A DNA stretch of 64,000 nt. Origin: Hyphomicrobiales bacterium. GTDB lineage: Bacteria; Pseudomonadota; Alphaproteobacteria; Rhizobiales; Beijerinckiaceae. Each line of letters starts with the position of its first letter. Positions within the stretch are counted from its first letter, which is position 1. The position numbers and the translations under genes are program-made. Shown here in pieces: positions 36,693 to 45,121 of the stretch. The DNA lies in the NCBI GenBank assembly GCA_027489535.1, contig JAIXZO010000003.1, forward strand, positions 1 to 64,000, in the 5' to 3' direction. The notes below the pieces were generated by a model. The model saw only the letters and a program-made list of their open reading frames with translations, did not search any database and was not told where the DNA came from.

Positions 36693-36708
36693 AGCAAGAG
36701 GCATGCCA
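36693..36708 (-). promoter_or_regulatory. RpoN promoter of the extra hook/rod-like gene
   Basis: Minus strand TGGCAT-GCCTC-TTGCT, one mismatch to consensus, 34 nt before the ATG. Confidence 0.72.
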
Positions 36709-36800
36709 ATCCGAAATGCCTCTTCGCATGCACCGCTTGCTTTCCTTTCCGGACGTTTGCGCGTAGCCAAGGCGCAATCAGTGCAGCGTTCGGACCTTCC

Positions 36801-37253
36801 ATGCTGAAGTCCAAGACCTTGGCGGGCCTCAGTGCGAAAGCCCGCCGCACCGCAGAGGTGCCCCGCCCCGTCGCGTCCGCGCGAGCCGGGCTGATCGCGC
36901 TCATCGACGAATTCTGGCGCTACTGGTGCAATCCCGACGACTATTCCTATGTCGAGAAGCGGCTCGATCCCGTCTCGGGCAAGCTGCAGCAGGTCCATGT
37001 CGCGGCGCGCTGGCGCGACGACCACCCGCTTCTGACGGTCGAAGACGGGCTCACCGTCCTCTCGATCCGTTGGGGCGACCGCCTGCTGCCTCTGACCGCG
37101 CGCGGCGAGCAGGAAATCATCCTCGAAGTCGCCACCCGCGACGTGGTCGAACAGCTTCTCGCCGAGATCAAGCACGCCGTGAAGAGCGGCGCGCGCGACA
37201 CTCACCTCGTTCCGGCCGACGTCGCCTTGCCGAGCCCCGACGCGAACGACTGA
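36801..37253 (+). CDS. Hypothetical protein, 150 aa
   Basis: Not recognised. A soluble protein, basic at the N-terminus, with a compact middle (FWRYWCNPDDYSYVEKRLDPVSGKLQQVHVAARW) and a later hydrophobic helix (EIILEVATRDVVEQLLAEIKHAV). No signal or membrane segment. ATG 36801 was chosen; the frame upstream overlaps the RpoN site of the divergent gene. It ends 2 nt from the convergent gene at 37256. Composition supports coding. Confidence 0.62.
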   Translation: MLKSKTLAGLSAKARRTAEVPRPVASARAGLIALIDEFWRYWCNPDDYSYVEKRLDPVSGKLQQVHVAARWRDDHPLLTVEDGLTVLSIRWGDRLLPLTARGEQEIILEVATRDVVEQLLAEIKHAVKSGARDTHLVPADVALPSPDAND

Positions 37254-37255
37254 GT

Positions 37256-37768
37256 TCAGCGGTCGCGTACGAAAAGCACGTAGAGCCTTCGTGACCGCTC
37301 CGTGCGGCCATAGGCACGGAAGGTCGTCAGGTCCACCGACCACCACCGGCCCGGCACGAGCCCGTTTTCCTCGCTCGTCCAATAGCCGGCCGCGGGAATG
37401 CCGGCCATCAGGCGATGAACGGCGGGTCGAGGGCAGTCCGAGCATCGCAGCGTGGCGATCTCGTCGCGCGTCGGCAAACGCCACCCTTCCCTCCCGCTCG
37501 GATCGGCAAGGCGGATCAGAGAGGGGAGATCGTCCAGCGGCACCGCGAGCGCGGTACCGGCGCAGACCGTCGTCGTCCATTTTTGCCCGACGGCGCAGCG
37601 TTGCCATTCGAGATTGCGCTCGAGATCGAGCAGCCTGTCCCCGCGCGGCACGATGATCGCGGAGGACGTCTCGTCGGCCGCGGCAAAGGCGACGGACATC
37701 GCCGACGCGACGAGCAAGACGACGGCGACGTCGAGAAATCGACGCAGATGAGTGAAGACGCGGAACAT
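37256..37768 (-). CDS. Exported DUF1566-like protein
   Basis: A 170-residue protein with an N-terminal hydrophobic segment (FLDVAVVLLVASAMSVAFAAA) acting as signal peptide or anchor. The body matches DUF1566-type modules: DLERNLEWQRCAVG, GWRLPTRDEIATL, YWTSEENG and WSVDLTTF. The module is found in many surface proteins of unknown function. The four cysteines may form disulfides. It is divergent from motA and shares its intergenic region. ATG 37768 was chosen for the signal peptide. Confidence 0.7.
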   Translation of the reverse strand: MFRVFTHLRRFLDVAVVLLVASAMSVAFAAADETSSAIIVPRGDRLLDLERNLEWQRCAVGQKWTTTVCAGTALAVPLDDLPSLIRLADPSGREGWRLPTRDEIATLRCSDCPRPAVHRLMAGIPAAGYWTSEENGLVPGRWWSVDLTTFRAYGRTERSRRLYVLFVRDR

Positions 37769-37836
37769 GCGCCGAGTTTTCGACCGGTCGTCCCCGAAGC
37801 GCAAGCCGCACCTTGCGCGGGCACGGGTATCCAGGT

Positions 37837-37852
37837 TGGCCCGAGACTTGCT
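37837..37852 (+). promoter_or_regulatory. RpoN promoter of motA-motB
   Basis: Plus strand TGGCCC-GAGAC-TTGCT, one mismatch in the -24 element, 40 nt before the motA ATG. Confidence 0.68.
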
Positions 37853-37892
37853 GAAACGGAGACGGCCCGACACGGGTCGAAGGATTTCCGTC

Positions 37893-38657
37893 ATGGACGC
37901 AGCGACCCTCATCGGCATCGGCGCAGCCCTCGGGCTCATCACGTGGGCGGCGGCTTCGGCCTCCTCGCTCTCGGCCTATATCGACCTTCCCTCGGCGCTG
38001 ATCGTGCTGGGCGGGACGTTCTTCACGGTGCTCGCGCGCTCCACCATCGCCGATTTCACGGGGTCCCTGCGCAGCTTCGGGCGTTCTTTCCGCGAGGAAA
38101 ATCCCGATGCGCAAAACACCATCGACCGCTTGGCCGATATCTCCCTTCGCGCGCGGCGGGAAGGGTATGCGGCTCTCGAATCCGAGGTCGTGACCGACCC
38201 CTTCTTCGAGCGCGGCCTGCATCTGATCATCGACGGCGCCGATCACGACAAGCTGGTCTTCCTGCTCGACAAGGAGATCGAAGCGGCAGAACTTCGTCAT
38301 TCCGCTCAGATCGACGTCTGGCAGACATGGGTCGACGTGGGCCCGGCGATGGGCATGATCGGCACGCTGGTCGGTCTCGTCGCCATGCTCGGCAACATGC
38401 AGGATCCCAAGATGATCGGGCCGGCGATGGGAACGGCGATCCTGACCACGCTTTACGGTGCCATCGTCGCCAACGTCATCGGCCTGCCGATCGCGTCCAA
38501 GCTGCGCACCCGCGCCGCCGCGGACATCGCCCATCGCCGCCTCGTGATGCACGGCCTCGCGGCCGTCGCGCGCGGCGACAGTCCGCGCGTGCTGCGCGAA
38601 GGGCTGTCGGCCGGTCTTGCGCTGCGCGGCACGCCCGCGCTGGCGGTGGTGAAATGA
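37893..38657 (+). CDS. motA: Flagellar motor stator protein MotA/PomA
   Basis: A 254-residue membrane protein with four hydrophobic segments; MDAATLIGIGAALGLITWA begins the first, YIDLPSALIVLGGTFFTVLA the second, and GPAMGMIGTLVGLVAMLGNM with GAIVANVIGLPIASKL the last two. The cytoplasmic loop carries charged residues for rotor contact. It forms the ion channel with MotB. AAGGA precedes ATG 37893; the frame further upstream is Arg-rich and non-coding. It overlaps motB by ATGA. Confidence 0.93.
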   Translation: MDAATLIGIGAALGLITWAAASASSLSAYIDLPSALIVLGGTFFTVLARSTIADFTGSLRSFGRSFREENPDAQNTIDRLADISLRARREGYAALESEVVTDPFFERGLHLIIDGADHDKLVFLLDKEIEAAELRHSAQIDVWQTWVDVGPAMGMIGTLVGLVAMLGNMQDPKMIGPAMGTAILTTLYGAIVANVIGLPIASKLRTRAAADIAHRRLVMHGLAAVARGDSPRVLREGLSAGLALRGTPALAVVK

Positions 38658-39142
38658 AATTCGCCCGCGCCCTCCCCGCCCGCATCCGCACGACGGGCTT
38701 CGCCGCCCCGCCGCACCGCACGCCGTGGATGGTCACCTTCGCGGACATGTCGCTGCTGCTGATGGCTTTCTTCATCATGCAATTGTCGGTGTCTGACCAT
38801 TCGGCCAAGACGACGCGCGCGTCCGGCTCCCTTGCCGACGCCGCAGGCCCGCGGATCGTGCCGGTGGTGGGCTCGGCGCCCAACGCGCTGGCGGGCGACG
38901 GCCCCGGCTTCGAGACCTTCGACGCGACCGACCCCGCCCGCGCGGGCCTCGCGCTCGGCCGTGCTTTGGCCGAAGGCCGCGTCGAGATCGTACGCATCGG
39001 CGAGTCTCTCGCACTCCACTTCACGGCCTTGGAAGAGCGCGGCAAGGACGAAAACGAGTTGAAGCGCCGCACCGCCGACGCCCTCGAAGCCCTCGCCCGC
39101 CTCTCCGTGGCCCGCGACCGCCGCGCCGCACCGGCAGACTGA
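38654..39142 (+). CDS. motB: Short MotB-like stator protein without visible peptidoglycan-binding domain
   Basis: A 162-residue protein. TPWMVTFADMSLLLMAFFIMQLSVS (from residue 23) is the MotB transmembrane helix, with Asp31 at the ion-binding position. Beyond it, only about 110 residues follow, without the NWELSxxRA/GHTD-type OmpA motifs; normal MotB has about 250-300 residues. ESLALHFTALEERGKDENELKRRTADALEAL may be a remnant of the start of the OmpA domain. The ATGA overlap with motA shows coupled translation. It may be truncated: dispersed repeats begin 14 nt after the stop. Confidence 0.8.
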   Translation: MKFARALPARIRTTGFAAPPHRTPWMVTFADMSLLLMAFFIMQLSVSDHSAKTTRASGSLADAAGPRIVPVVGSAPNALAGDGPGFETFDATDPARAGLALGRALAEGRVEIVRIGESLALHFTALEERGKDENELKRRTADALEALARLSVARDRRAAPAD

Positions 39143-39155
39143 TCTCTCCCCGACC

Positions 39156-39356
39156 CGTCATTGCGAGCGAAAGCGAAGCAATCCAGCCGAAGGCCGCCGG
39201 AGAAGCTGATCCTCAGCCGCTCCACACCATCGAGCGCGCCGCTCTGGATTGCCGCGTCGCTACGCTCCTCGCAATGACGGAAGAGGGCGGCATCGCTCCA
39301 CGACGCAGGCCGGCAAGGCCAAAGCCCTCATGCCGGGAGGCGCAAAGCGCCGTCTC
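39156..39356. repeat. Dispersed intergenic repeat, copy 1
   Basis: About 200 bp. It opens with CGTCATTGCGAGCG...GCAATCCAG and carries the inverted form CTGGATTGCC...CGCAATGACG at 39244-39279, so the first 124 bp can fold into a long hairpin. It is of the type dispersed in many alphaproteobacterial genomes. Confidence 0.8.
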
Positions 39357-39426
39357 GAACCACGCTCGACGTCCCCACGACAAGACGTCCCCACGACAAC
39401 AAGCAACGCGCCGACACCCGCCGCAT

Positions 39427-39624
39427 CGTCATTGCGAGCGAAAGCGAAGCAATCCAGCTGAGGACCGCCGGAGAAGCTGAACCTCCGCCGCTCTGCACTA
39501 CCGAGCGCGCGGCCCGGATGGCCGCGTCGCTCCGCTCCCGCAATGACGGAAAAAGGGCGGCAACGTCCACGACGCGGCCGCCCGATCCAAATCCCTCTTG
39601 CCGGGAGGCGCCACGCGCCGTCTC
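39427..39624. repeat. Dispersed intergenic repeat, copy 2
   Basis: The same unit repeated 271 bp downstream with scattered substitutions, including the trailing part GCCGGGAGGCG...CGCCGTCTC. It ends 10 bp before the fliA stop codon. The rest of the 39143-39634 gap, including two copies of GACGTCCCCACGACAA, shows no gene. Confidence 0.8.
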
Positions 39625-39634
39625 CCAGCGCGGG

Positions 39635-40351
39635 TCAGTCCTCTTCGGACATCCACTCTCTGAGCTTGGCCAAGGCCGCCTTCTTGATCTGGGAGATGCG
39701 GCCGACGGTGACTTGCAGCACCTCGCCGATCTCTTCCAGATTCAGCTCCTCGACGAAGTAGAGCTGCAGCACCAGCGCGTCGCGCTCCGGCAGCCGCTTG
39801 AGCATCTCGACGAGCCGGCGACGGGTTTCGTCGTCCAGCAGCGCGCGCTCGGGCGTCGGCCCGCTGTCGGCGAACCACACCGAGTGATCGTCGTAGATCT
39901 CCTCGAGCGAGCGTTGGCCGACGGGCGCGATGCGGTCGCGCCAGGAGTGGTATTCGGCGACGCTGATGCCGAGTTCGAGGGCCACCTTGTCATGGTCCGT
40001 GGGATCGTCCCCGGCGGCCTCGACCCGCTTCTGCGCCTCTTTGATGCGCTCGCGACGCTCCACCGCGGTGCGGGTGAGCGCGAGATTGCCGCGCAGATGA
40101 TCGACCAGCGAGCCGCGGATTCGGACGGCCGCATAGGAGCCGAACGTCGCTTCGCCTGTGTCCTGAAACCGCTGGGCGGCTTCCACCAGCGCGGTCATGC
40201 CGATCTGGATCAGGTCCTCGACGTCGAACAGGTCGCGGACGCGGCCGTGTACCTGCCAGGCGAGCTTGCGCGCCAGGGGCATGTGGGTTCGGACGCGCTC
40301 GGCGATCTCGCGCGCGTCGTTCGTCACCATGGGATACGAACGGATGTTCAC
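39635..40351 (-). CDS. fliA: Flagellar sigma factor FliA (sigma-28)
   Basis: A 238-residue sigma factor. Region 2 (LFDVEDLIQIGMTALVEAAQRFQ...FGSYAAVRIRGSLVDHLR), region 3 and region 4 (LPERDALVLQLYFVEELNLEEIGEVLQVTVGRISQIKKAALAKLRE) are complete. It directs late flagellar promoters and is held by FlgM (46991-47335). The start is taken as GTG 40351: GGAGG stands 7 nt upstream and GTGA overlaps the flhG stop; an ATG seven codons later lacks a site. Last gene of flhA-flhF-flhG-fliA. Confidence 0.95.
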   Translation of the reverse strand: MNIRSYPMVTNDAREIAERVRTHMPLARKLAWQVHGRVRDLFDVEDLIQIGMTALVEAAQRFQDTGEATFGSYAAVRIRGSLVDHLRGNLALTRTAVERRERIKEAQKRVEAAGDDPTDHDKVALELGISVAEYHSWRDRIAPVGQRSLEEIYDDHSVWFADSGPTPERALLDDETRRRLVEMLKRLPERDALVLQLYFVEELNLEEIGEVLQVTVGRISQIKKAALAKLREWMSEED

Positions 40352-41172
40352 GGAAGGGCCTCCGCTTTGCGTGCCGTTGCGCGGGCATAGGGGAAGAAGC
40401 CGCCGGACTTGTCGTCGACGGGCGGGGCCGCCTTGGACGTCAGCACCTGCGCGAGCCGGTCGATGGCGCGCGCGGCGGGCGAGTCCGGATAGGCGATCAG
40501 CAGCGGCACGCGCTGCGTCACCGCTTGAACGAGCCGGGGATCCTGCGGGACGCTGCCGATGTGATGCAGGTTGGCCGACAGGAACTTGTCGGTGATGGCG
40601 CGGAAGCGCTTGAAGATCTCGGCGCCGTGCGCCTCGTCCCGCGCGCGGTTGACCACCACGTCGAAATTCATCCGGCCGGTCTCCTGATGGAGCACCTTGA
40701 TCGCCGCATAGGCGTCGACGAAGGCCGTCGGTTCGCCGACGACCACCACGACCACGCGGTCGCTCGCCTCGACGAAGTCCACGACGTTGGCCTCGATGCC
40801 CGCCGCGGTATCGACGACGAGCGTATCGACGTCGTCGGACAGGTCGCGGAAGGAGGCGATGATGCGGTGCCGGTTTTCCGGCGAAAGATCCATCAGTTCG
40901 GAGAGGCCGCTGCCGCCCGCGACGAGCTTCAAGCCCGCCGGTCCGTCGGCGAGGATGTCGCGCAAGGGCGTGTCGGAGCTGAACGCGTCCGCCATCGTGC
41001 GTTGCGCCTTGCAACCCAGCACGATGTGCGCGTTGGCGAGCGCCAGATCGGCGTCGAACAACGCCACGCGCTCCTTGCGGCGTTGCAGGGCGATGGCGAG
41101 ATTGGCGGCGATGTTGGTCTTGCCGACGCCGCCTTTGCCGCTCGTGATCGCGATGGACTGAGGACGCTTCAT
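40348..41172 (-). CDS. flhG: Flagellar number regulator FlhG/FleN (MinD-type ATPase)
   Basis: A 274-residue ATPase. The deviant Walker A GKGGVGKT is at residues 12-19, FDADLALANAHIVLG follows, and VVDTAAGI forms the switch region. It antagonises FlhF and, in FleN-type systems, the RpoN activator FleQ, thereby limiting flagellar number. It is encoded 11 nt after flhF. A Lys/Arg-rich C-terminal helix could bind membrane. Confidence 0.94.
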   Translation of the reverse strand: MKRPQSIAITSGKGGVGKTNIAANLAIALQRRKERVALFDADLALANAHIVLGCKAQRTMADAFSSDTPLRDILADGPAGLKLVAGGSGLSELMDLSPENRHRIIASFRDLSDDVDTLVVDTAAGIEANVVDFVEASDRVVVVVVGEPTAFVDAYAAIKVLHQETGRMNFDVVVNRARDEAHGAEIFKRFRAITDKFLSANLHHIGSVPQDPRLVQAVTQRVPLLIAYPDSPAARAIDRLAQVLTSKAAPPVDDKSGGFFPYARATARKAEALP

Positions 41173-41183
41173 AGGACTTTCTC

Positions 41184-42398
41184 TCAGTTCACGCGGGCGG
41201 AGACGGCGCCGGGCAGCGTCGCGAGGATGAGTTCTTCGAGCATCGCATGGTCGGGCTCGGAAAGGCCCCGCACGAGGTGGGGGTTATGGGCGAGCCAGGC
41301 GATTCCGGGGCCGCGCGCGCCCAGACGGCTCAGCGCTGTCATGGTGACGCGGGATTCGTCGAGCTTGGTCAGCGCCAGCGCATCCATGTTCGGATAGCGG
41401 TCGAGTGTCGCGTCGATGGATTCGGCCGAGAGGTTCGCCGCCACCACGCCGCAGCGCACGATCGGGGCGAGCTGGTCGGCACGCTCCTCGAGCACCGAGA
41501 GCAGTTCGCTGCACTCGTCGGGATTGCTCGGCATGTCGATGAACATCGACAGGCGGCGGCCGGCGCTCTGCGCGAGGTTCGACAGCTGCCCGGTCTGTTC
41601 CACGTCGAGCACCGGCACGTCCAGGATGCGGCCGTGCGCCCGCAGCTGTTCGGCCGCGCCGAGGCGGTTCATGTCGGCGTTCACGAAGGCGATCTTCTCG
41701 TCGGGCAGGCGCATGCGCAGCCGTGCGGCGAGCTGGGCGAGCAACGTCGTCTTGCCCGACCCCGAAGGTCCGAGCGTCACGACCACGCGCGGGCCGTCCG
41801 TCAGGATCGGCGGACGCTTGTGCAGCATTCGGCGGGCGAGGAACTCGGCGAAGCGCTTGTCGGAGTCCTCGGGCGCGACCGAACCGGCCTGCGCCAGAAA
41901 CGCCGGGATCAACGACTTGAGGCCGCCGAGCATGATCTCGGAGCTGAGCATGGACTTGATCTCGCGGACCGAGCTCTCGAGCGCATCGAAGCGCTTGGGG
42001 TCGAAATCCGGGGCGCGAGGAGCGGCAGGCGCAGTCGCCGGAGCCTTTTGCGGCGTGGCGGTCGCCTGCACCGGGGGGCGCGGCGGGTGGCCGAGCGGCG
42101 ACTGCGGGCGCGGCTGGGGGATCGGCGAGCGGAGCGCCTCGCGTCCCTCGGCCAGAAGCCGAGCGAAGTGGTCGCGCTTCGGATCGGCCGTCACGGGAGC
42201 CGGAGGAGCTTCGCCGAGAGGCTTGCTCATGGCGGCCGGGGCGTCGTCTTCCGCCGCATTGCGGTGGCCGGCGATGATCTCGATGCCGCCCGCCACCTTG
42301 CGGGTGGAGAGGATCACGGCGTCGTGACCCAGCTCCTTGGTGATCTTGGCCATCGCCTCGCGGCTGTCCTCGGCGAACACTTTGGTACGGTGCATCAT
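41184..42398 (-). CDS. flhF: Polar flagellar placement GTPase FlhF
   Basis: A 404-residue SRP-type GTPase. The N-terminal B domain (residues about 1-60: VFAEDSREAMAKITKELGHDAVILSTRKV) is followed by a Pro/Ala-rich linker (about 60-130) and the NG domain with GPSGSGKTT at 210-218, FVNADMNRLGA and LTKLDES. It marks the pole for basal-body assembly. The start is one of two adjacent ATGs (42398 or 42395) behind GAGGA. It lies 10 nt after flhA. Confidence 0.95.
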   Translation of the reverse strand: MMHRTKVFAEDSREAMAKITKELGHDAVILSTRKVAGGIEIIAGHRNAAEDDAPAAMSKPLGEAPPAPVTADPKRDHFARLLAEGREALRSPIPQPRPQSPLGHPPRPPVQATATPQKAPATAPAAPRAPDFDPKRFDALESSVREIKSMLSSEIMLGGLKSLIPAFLAQAGSVAPEDSDKRFAEFLARRMLHKRPPILTDGPRVVVTLGPSGSGKTTLLAQLAARLRMRLPDEKIAFVNADMNRLGAAEQLRAHGRILDVPVLDVEQTGQLSNLAQSAGRRLSMFIDMPSNPDECSELLSVLEERADQLAPIVRCGVVAANLSAESIDATLDRYPNMDALALTKLDESRVTMTALSRLGARGPGIAWLAHNPHLVRGLSEPDHAMLEELILATLPGAVSARVN

Positions 42399-42408
42399 GG
42401 CTCAGTCC

Positions 42409-44493
42409 TCACGCGGTTCCGCCGATGACGGCGACGACGTTGATCCGTTTGTTGTCCGGAATTTCCCTGACCGACAGCACGAGCCCGTCCGGGACCGCCT
42501 GACGGACGAGGGAGGCCAGCTCCCGCCGAAGAACCGGCGAGGTGACCACGACCAGCGTCTTGCCCTGTTCGGACAACACGCCGCTCTGCTGCTGGAAGGA
42601 TTCGACGAGTTTGCGGGCGAGGCCCGGCTCGATGGTGAAGCCGCCGCCCTGGCGACCGTTCTGGATGATCAGCTGCTCGAGGCCTGCGTCGAGCGTGATC
42701 ACCGACAGCGGCTCCTTGGGGGAGCTGACGCGCTGTACGATCATGGGGGCGAGGGCGATGCGGGCGATGTCGACCAGTTCGTCGGGCTCGCGGGTCTTGG
42801 CACCGGCCAGCGCTTCGAGAATGCGGCGGAGATCGGCGATGGTGATCTGCTCGGCCACCAGCGACTTGAGGATCTGAGTCAGCATGGCGAGCGGGATGAG
42901 CTTCGGCACGAGGCCGGAGACGAGGCTCGGCGCGGACTTGGCGACGTGGTCGAGCAGGATCTGCACGTCGTCCTGACCGAGCAGGTCGGCGGCGTTCAGC
43001 GTCAGCAGATGATGCAGATGCGTCGCGATCACGGTGCTCGGGTCGACGACGGTGTAGTCGGCGGCCACGGCGCGTGACTTCTCCGACGGGTCGATCCACA
43101 CGGCGTCGAAGCCGAAGGTGGGGTCCTTCACCTTTTCGCCGGGCAGCACGAGGTTCGAGCGGCCGCTCTGGATGGCGAGCAGCTTGTTCGGCATCACGGT
43201 GTCTTCCGCGACGACGACGCCGGCGATGGTGATGCGGTAGGTCGAGGGCTGGAAGGCGAGGTTGTCGCGGATGCGGACGGAGGGAACGATGAAGCCGACG
43301 TCGCGGGACACGTTCTTGCGGATGCCGGTGATGCGGGCGACGAGAGCGCTCTTGCCCTCGTCCTCGATCAGCGGGATCAGCCCGTAGCCGACCTCGAGAA
43401 GCAGCGGCACCGAGTTGGAGACGTCGTCGACCGTCAGCTGATCGTCGTCCTTTTTGCCGTCCTCCGCTTCGTCGCCTTCGCCGGCGGCATCGACCTTCTT
43501 GGGGGCCGAAGCGATGTTGCCGGCGTAACGGGCGAAGAGGAAGGAAAGGCCCGCCGCAACCAGGAAGAACAAGTTCGGCATTCCGGGAACGACGCCGATG
43601 AGTGCGAGGATGCCGGCGGCGGCATACCAGGCGCGGCTGTTGCCGATCTGCCGGATGAGCTGCTCGGTGAGATCGTTGGACGCCGAGTCGCGCGTCACGA
43701 TCACCGCGGTGGCGATCGAGAGCAGCAGAGACGGGATCTGCGCGACGAGGCCGTCGCCGATGGAAAGGGTGAGATAGGTCTGCGCAGCCTTGGAGAACGA
43801 CAGCCCGTGCTGCGCCACGCCGATGATGAGGCCGCCGAAGATGTTGATGCCGACGATCATCAATCCGGCGATCGCGTCGCCCTTCACGAACTTCGTCGCG
43901 CCGTCCATCGAACCGTAGAAGTCCGATTCCTGCGCGACTTCCGCACGGCGGGCGCGGGCCTGATCGGGGGTCAGCAATCCGGCATTGAGATCGGCGTCGA
44001 TCGCCATCTGCTTGCCCGGCATCGCGTCGAGGGTGAAGCGCGCGGTCACTTCCGAGACGCGGCCGGTACCCTTCACGATCACGGCCATGTTGATGATGAT
44101 CAGCACGATGAACACGATCATGCCGACGACGTAGTTGCCGCCGATCACGAAGTGTCCGAAGGCCTCGATCACCCGGCCCGCGGCGTCCGTTCCTTCATGC
44201 CCCTTCACCAGCACCACGCGGGTGGATGCGATGTTGAGGGCGAGGCGCAGGATGGTCGCGAAGAGAAGAACGGTGGGGAACGAGGAGAATTCCAGCGGGC
44301 GATGCGTGTTGACGCTGACCAGCAGCACCGCCAGCGCGATCACGATGTTCATCGTGAAGAAGACGTCGAGCATCAACGGCGGGATCGGCACGACCATCAT
44401 GCAGATCAGCGCGACGAGCGCGACCGGAAGCACGAGGGATTTTGCGCCCCCGAAAGGTCCGGTCTGTTGGGATGTCGACACCGCGTCGGTCAC
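42409..44493 (-). CDS. flhA: Flagellar export gate protein FlhA
   Basis: A 694-residue protein. The N-terminal half has eight hydrophobic segments with PIPPLMLDVFFTMNIVIALAVLLVS, RLALNIASTRVVL and the cytoplasmic loop KFVKGDAIAGLMIVGINIFGGL; the C-terminal half is the cytoplasmic ring that docks chaperones. The start is taken as GTG 44493, giving normal FlhA length and with GGAG 8 nt upstream; the open frame extends 34 more codons, which are basic and unlike FlhA. It is the first gene of flhA-flhF-flhG-fliA. Confidence 0.95.
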   Translation of the reverse strand: MTDAVSTSQQTGPFGGAKSLVLPVALVALICMMVVPIPPLMLDVFFTMNIVIALAVLLVSVNTHRPLEFSSFPTVLLFATILRLALNIASTRVVLVKGHEGTDAAGRVIEAFGHFVIGGNYVVGMIVFIVLIIINMAVIVKGTGRVSEVTARFTLDAMPGKQMAIDADLNAGLLTPDQARARRAEVAQESDFYGSMDGATKFVKGDAIAGLMIVGINIFGGLIIGVAQHGLSFSKAAQTYLTLSIGDGLVAQIPSLLLSIATAVIVTRDSASNDLTEQLIRQIGNSRAWYAAAGILALIGVVPGMPNLFFLVAAGLSFLFARYAGNIASAPKKVDAAGEGDEAEDGKKDDDQLTVDDVSNSVPLLLEVGYGLIPLIEDEGKSALVARITGIRKNVSRDVGFIVPSVRIRDNLAFQPSTYRITIAGVVVAEDTVMPNKLLAIQSGRSNLVLPGEKVKDPTFGFDAVWIDPSEKSRAVAADYTVVDPSTVIATHLHHLLTLNAADLLGQDDVQILLDHVAKSAPSLVSGLVPKLIPLAMLTQILKSLVAEQITIADLRRILEALAGAKTREPDELVDIARIALAPMIVQRVSSPKEPLSVITLDAGLEQLIIQNGRQGGGFTIEPGLARKLVESFQQQSGVLSEQGKTLVVVTSPVLRRELASLVRQAVPDGLVLSVREIPDNKRINVVAVIGGTA

Positions 44494-44590
44494 TCGTCCG
44501 GCTCCATCGTCGAAAAACCGTCGTTTCGGGCGCTTTGCCCTTGGTTTTTCGTGTTTTCGACCGGTCATGCCGGCCCTCGGACAGGGGTTT

Positions 44591-44606
44591 TGCAAAGGCC
44601 GTGCCG
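44591..44606 (-). promoter_or_regulatory. RpoN promoter of flhA operon
   Basis: Minus strand CGGCAC-GGCCT-TTGCA with correct spacing, 98 nt upstream of the flhA GTG. It is back to back with the flgP promoter 27 bp away. Confidence 0.8.
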
Positions 44607-44632
44607 GCGCTTCCCGACACCCGCCAGGCTCG

Positions 44633-44648
44633 CGGCACGGTTTTTGCT
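44633..44648 (+). promoter_or_regulatory. RpoN promoter of flgP-flgT-flgA-flgM operon
   Basis: Plus strand CGGCAC-GGTTT-TTGCT, 40 nt ahead of the flgP GTG. Confidence 0.82.
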
Positions 44649-44687
44649 GAACCCCTCCCGAACCGAACTTTTCGGAAGGTGAGTGCC

Positions 44688-45113
44688 GTGAAACGACTGT
44701 TTGCCGTCATCCTGACCGGAGCCCTCGCGGGCGGATGCACATCCGCCATGGAATCCGGGCCCCGCCTTTCCGCCGACGGCCCGCCTCTGCGCGGCATCGG
44801 CTACGCCACCATTTCCATTCAGCCGGGCTCCACCGCCCAGCAGAAGCAGTTGATGGCCATCCGCGCGTCGCGTCTCGCCGCGATGCGGGAGCTGGCGGAG
44901 CGCATTCACGGCCTGCAGGTCGAGAGCAACACGTCGATCGGCGAAGGCCGCGTCTATTCCGACAACCTCCGCGCCTCGGTCGCCGGCATCGTGCGCAATG
45001 CGCGGGTGGTCAGCATCACTCCGGTGCGCAACGCGCTCTACGAGACGATCCTCGAGGTCGACGTCGCAGAGGTGAACGCGCTGCGCTCCTCCAGCCGACC
45101 CCTCTGGCAGTGA
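44688..45113 (+). CDS. flgP: FlgP-like outer-membrane lipoprotein (LPP20 family)
   Basis: A 141-residue lipoprotein. The signal ends in L-A-G-G-C, and the body (GYATISIQPGSTAQQKQLMAIRASRLAAMRELAERIHGLQVESNTSI...VRNARVV) fits the LPP20/FlgP family, which forms an outer-membrane basal disk or ring in Vibrio and Campylobacter. The start is GTG 44688 with GGAAGG 8 nt upstream; another in-frame GTG lies three codons earlier. It is followed after 8 nt by flgT, the usual partner. Confidence 0.82.
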   Translation: MKRLFAVILTGALAGGCTSAMESGPRLSADGPPLRGIGYATISIQPGSTAQQKQLMAIRASRLAAMRELAERIHGLQVESNTSIGEGRVYSDNLRASVAGIVRNARVVSITPVRNALYETILEVDVAEVNALRSSSRPLWQ

Positions 45114-45121
45114 GGTCCGTC

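Noticed and set aside
35835-38552. Single 905-residue minus-strand protein
   Set aside because: The hook/rod-like protein starts at 36659; the remainder is antisense to motA and other genes.
44494-44595. 34-codon N-terminal extension of FlhA from an upstream alternative start
   Set aside because: The extension is basic and unlike FlhA; GTG 44493 has a ribosome site and gives the normal length.
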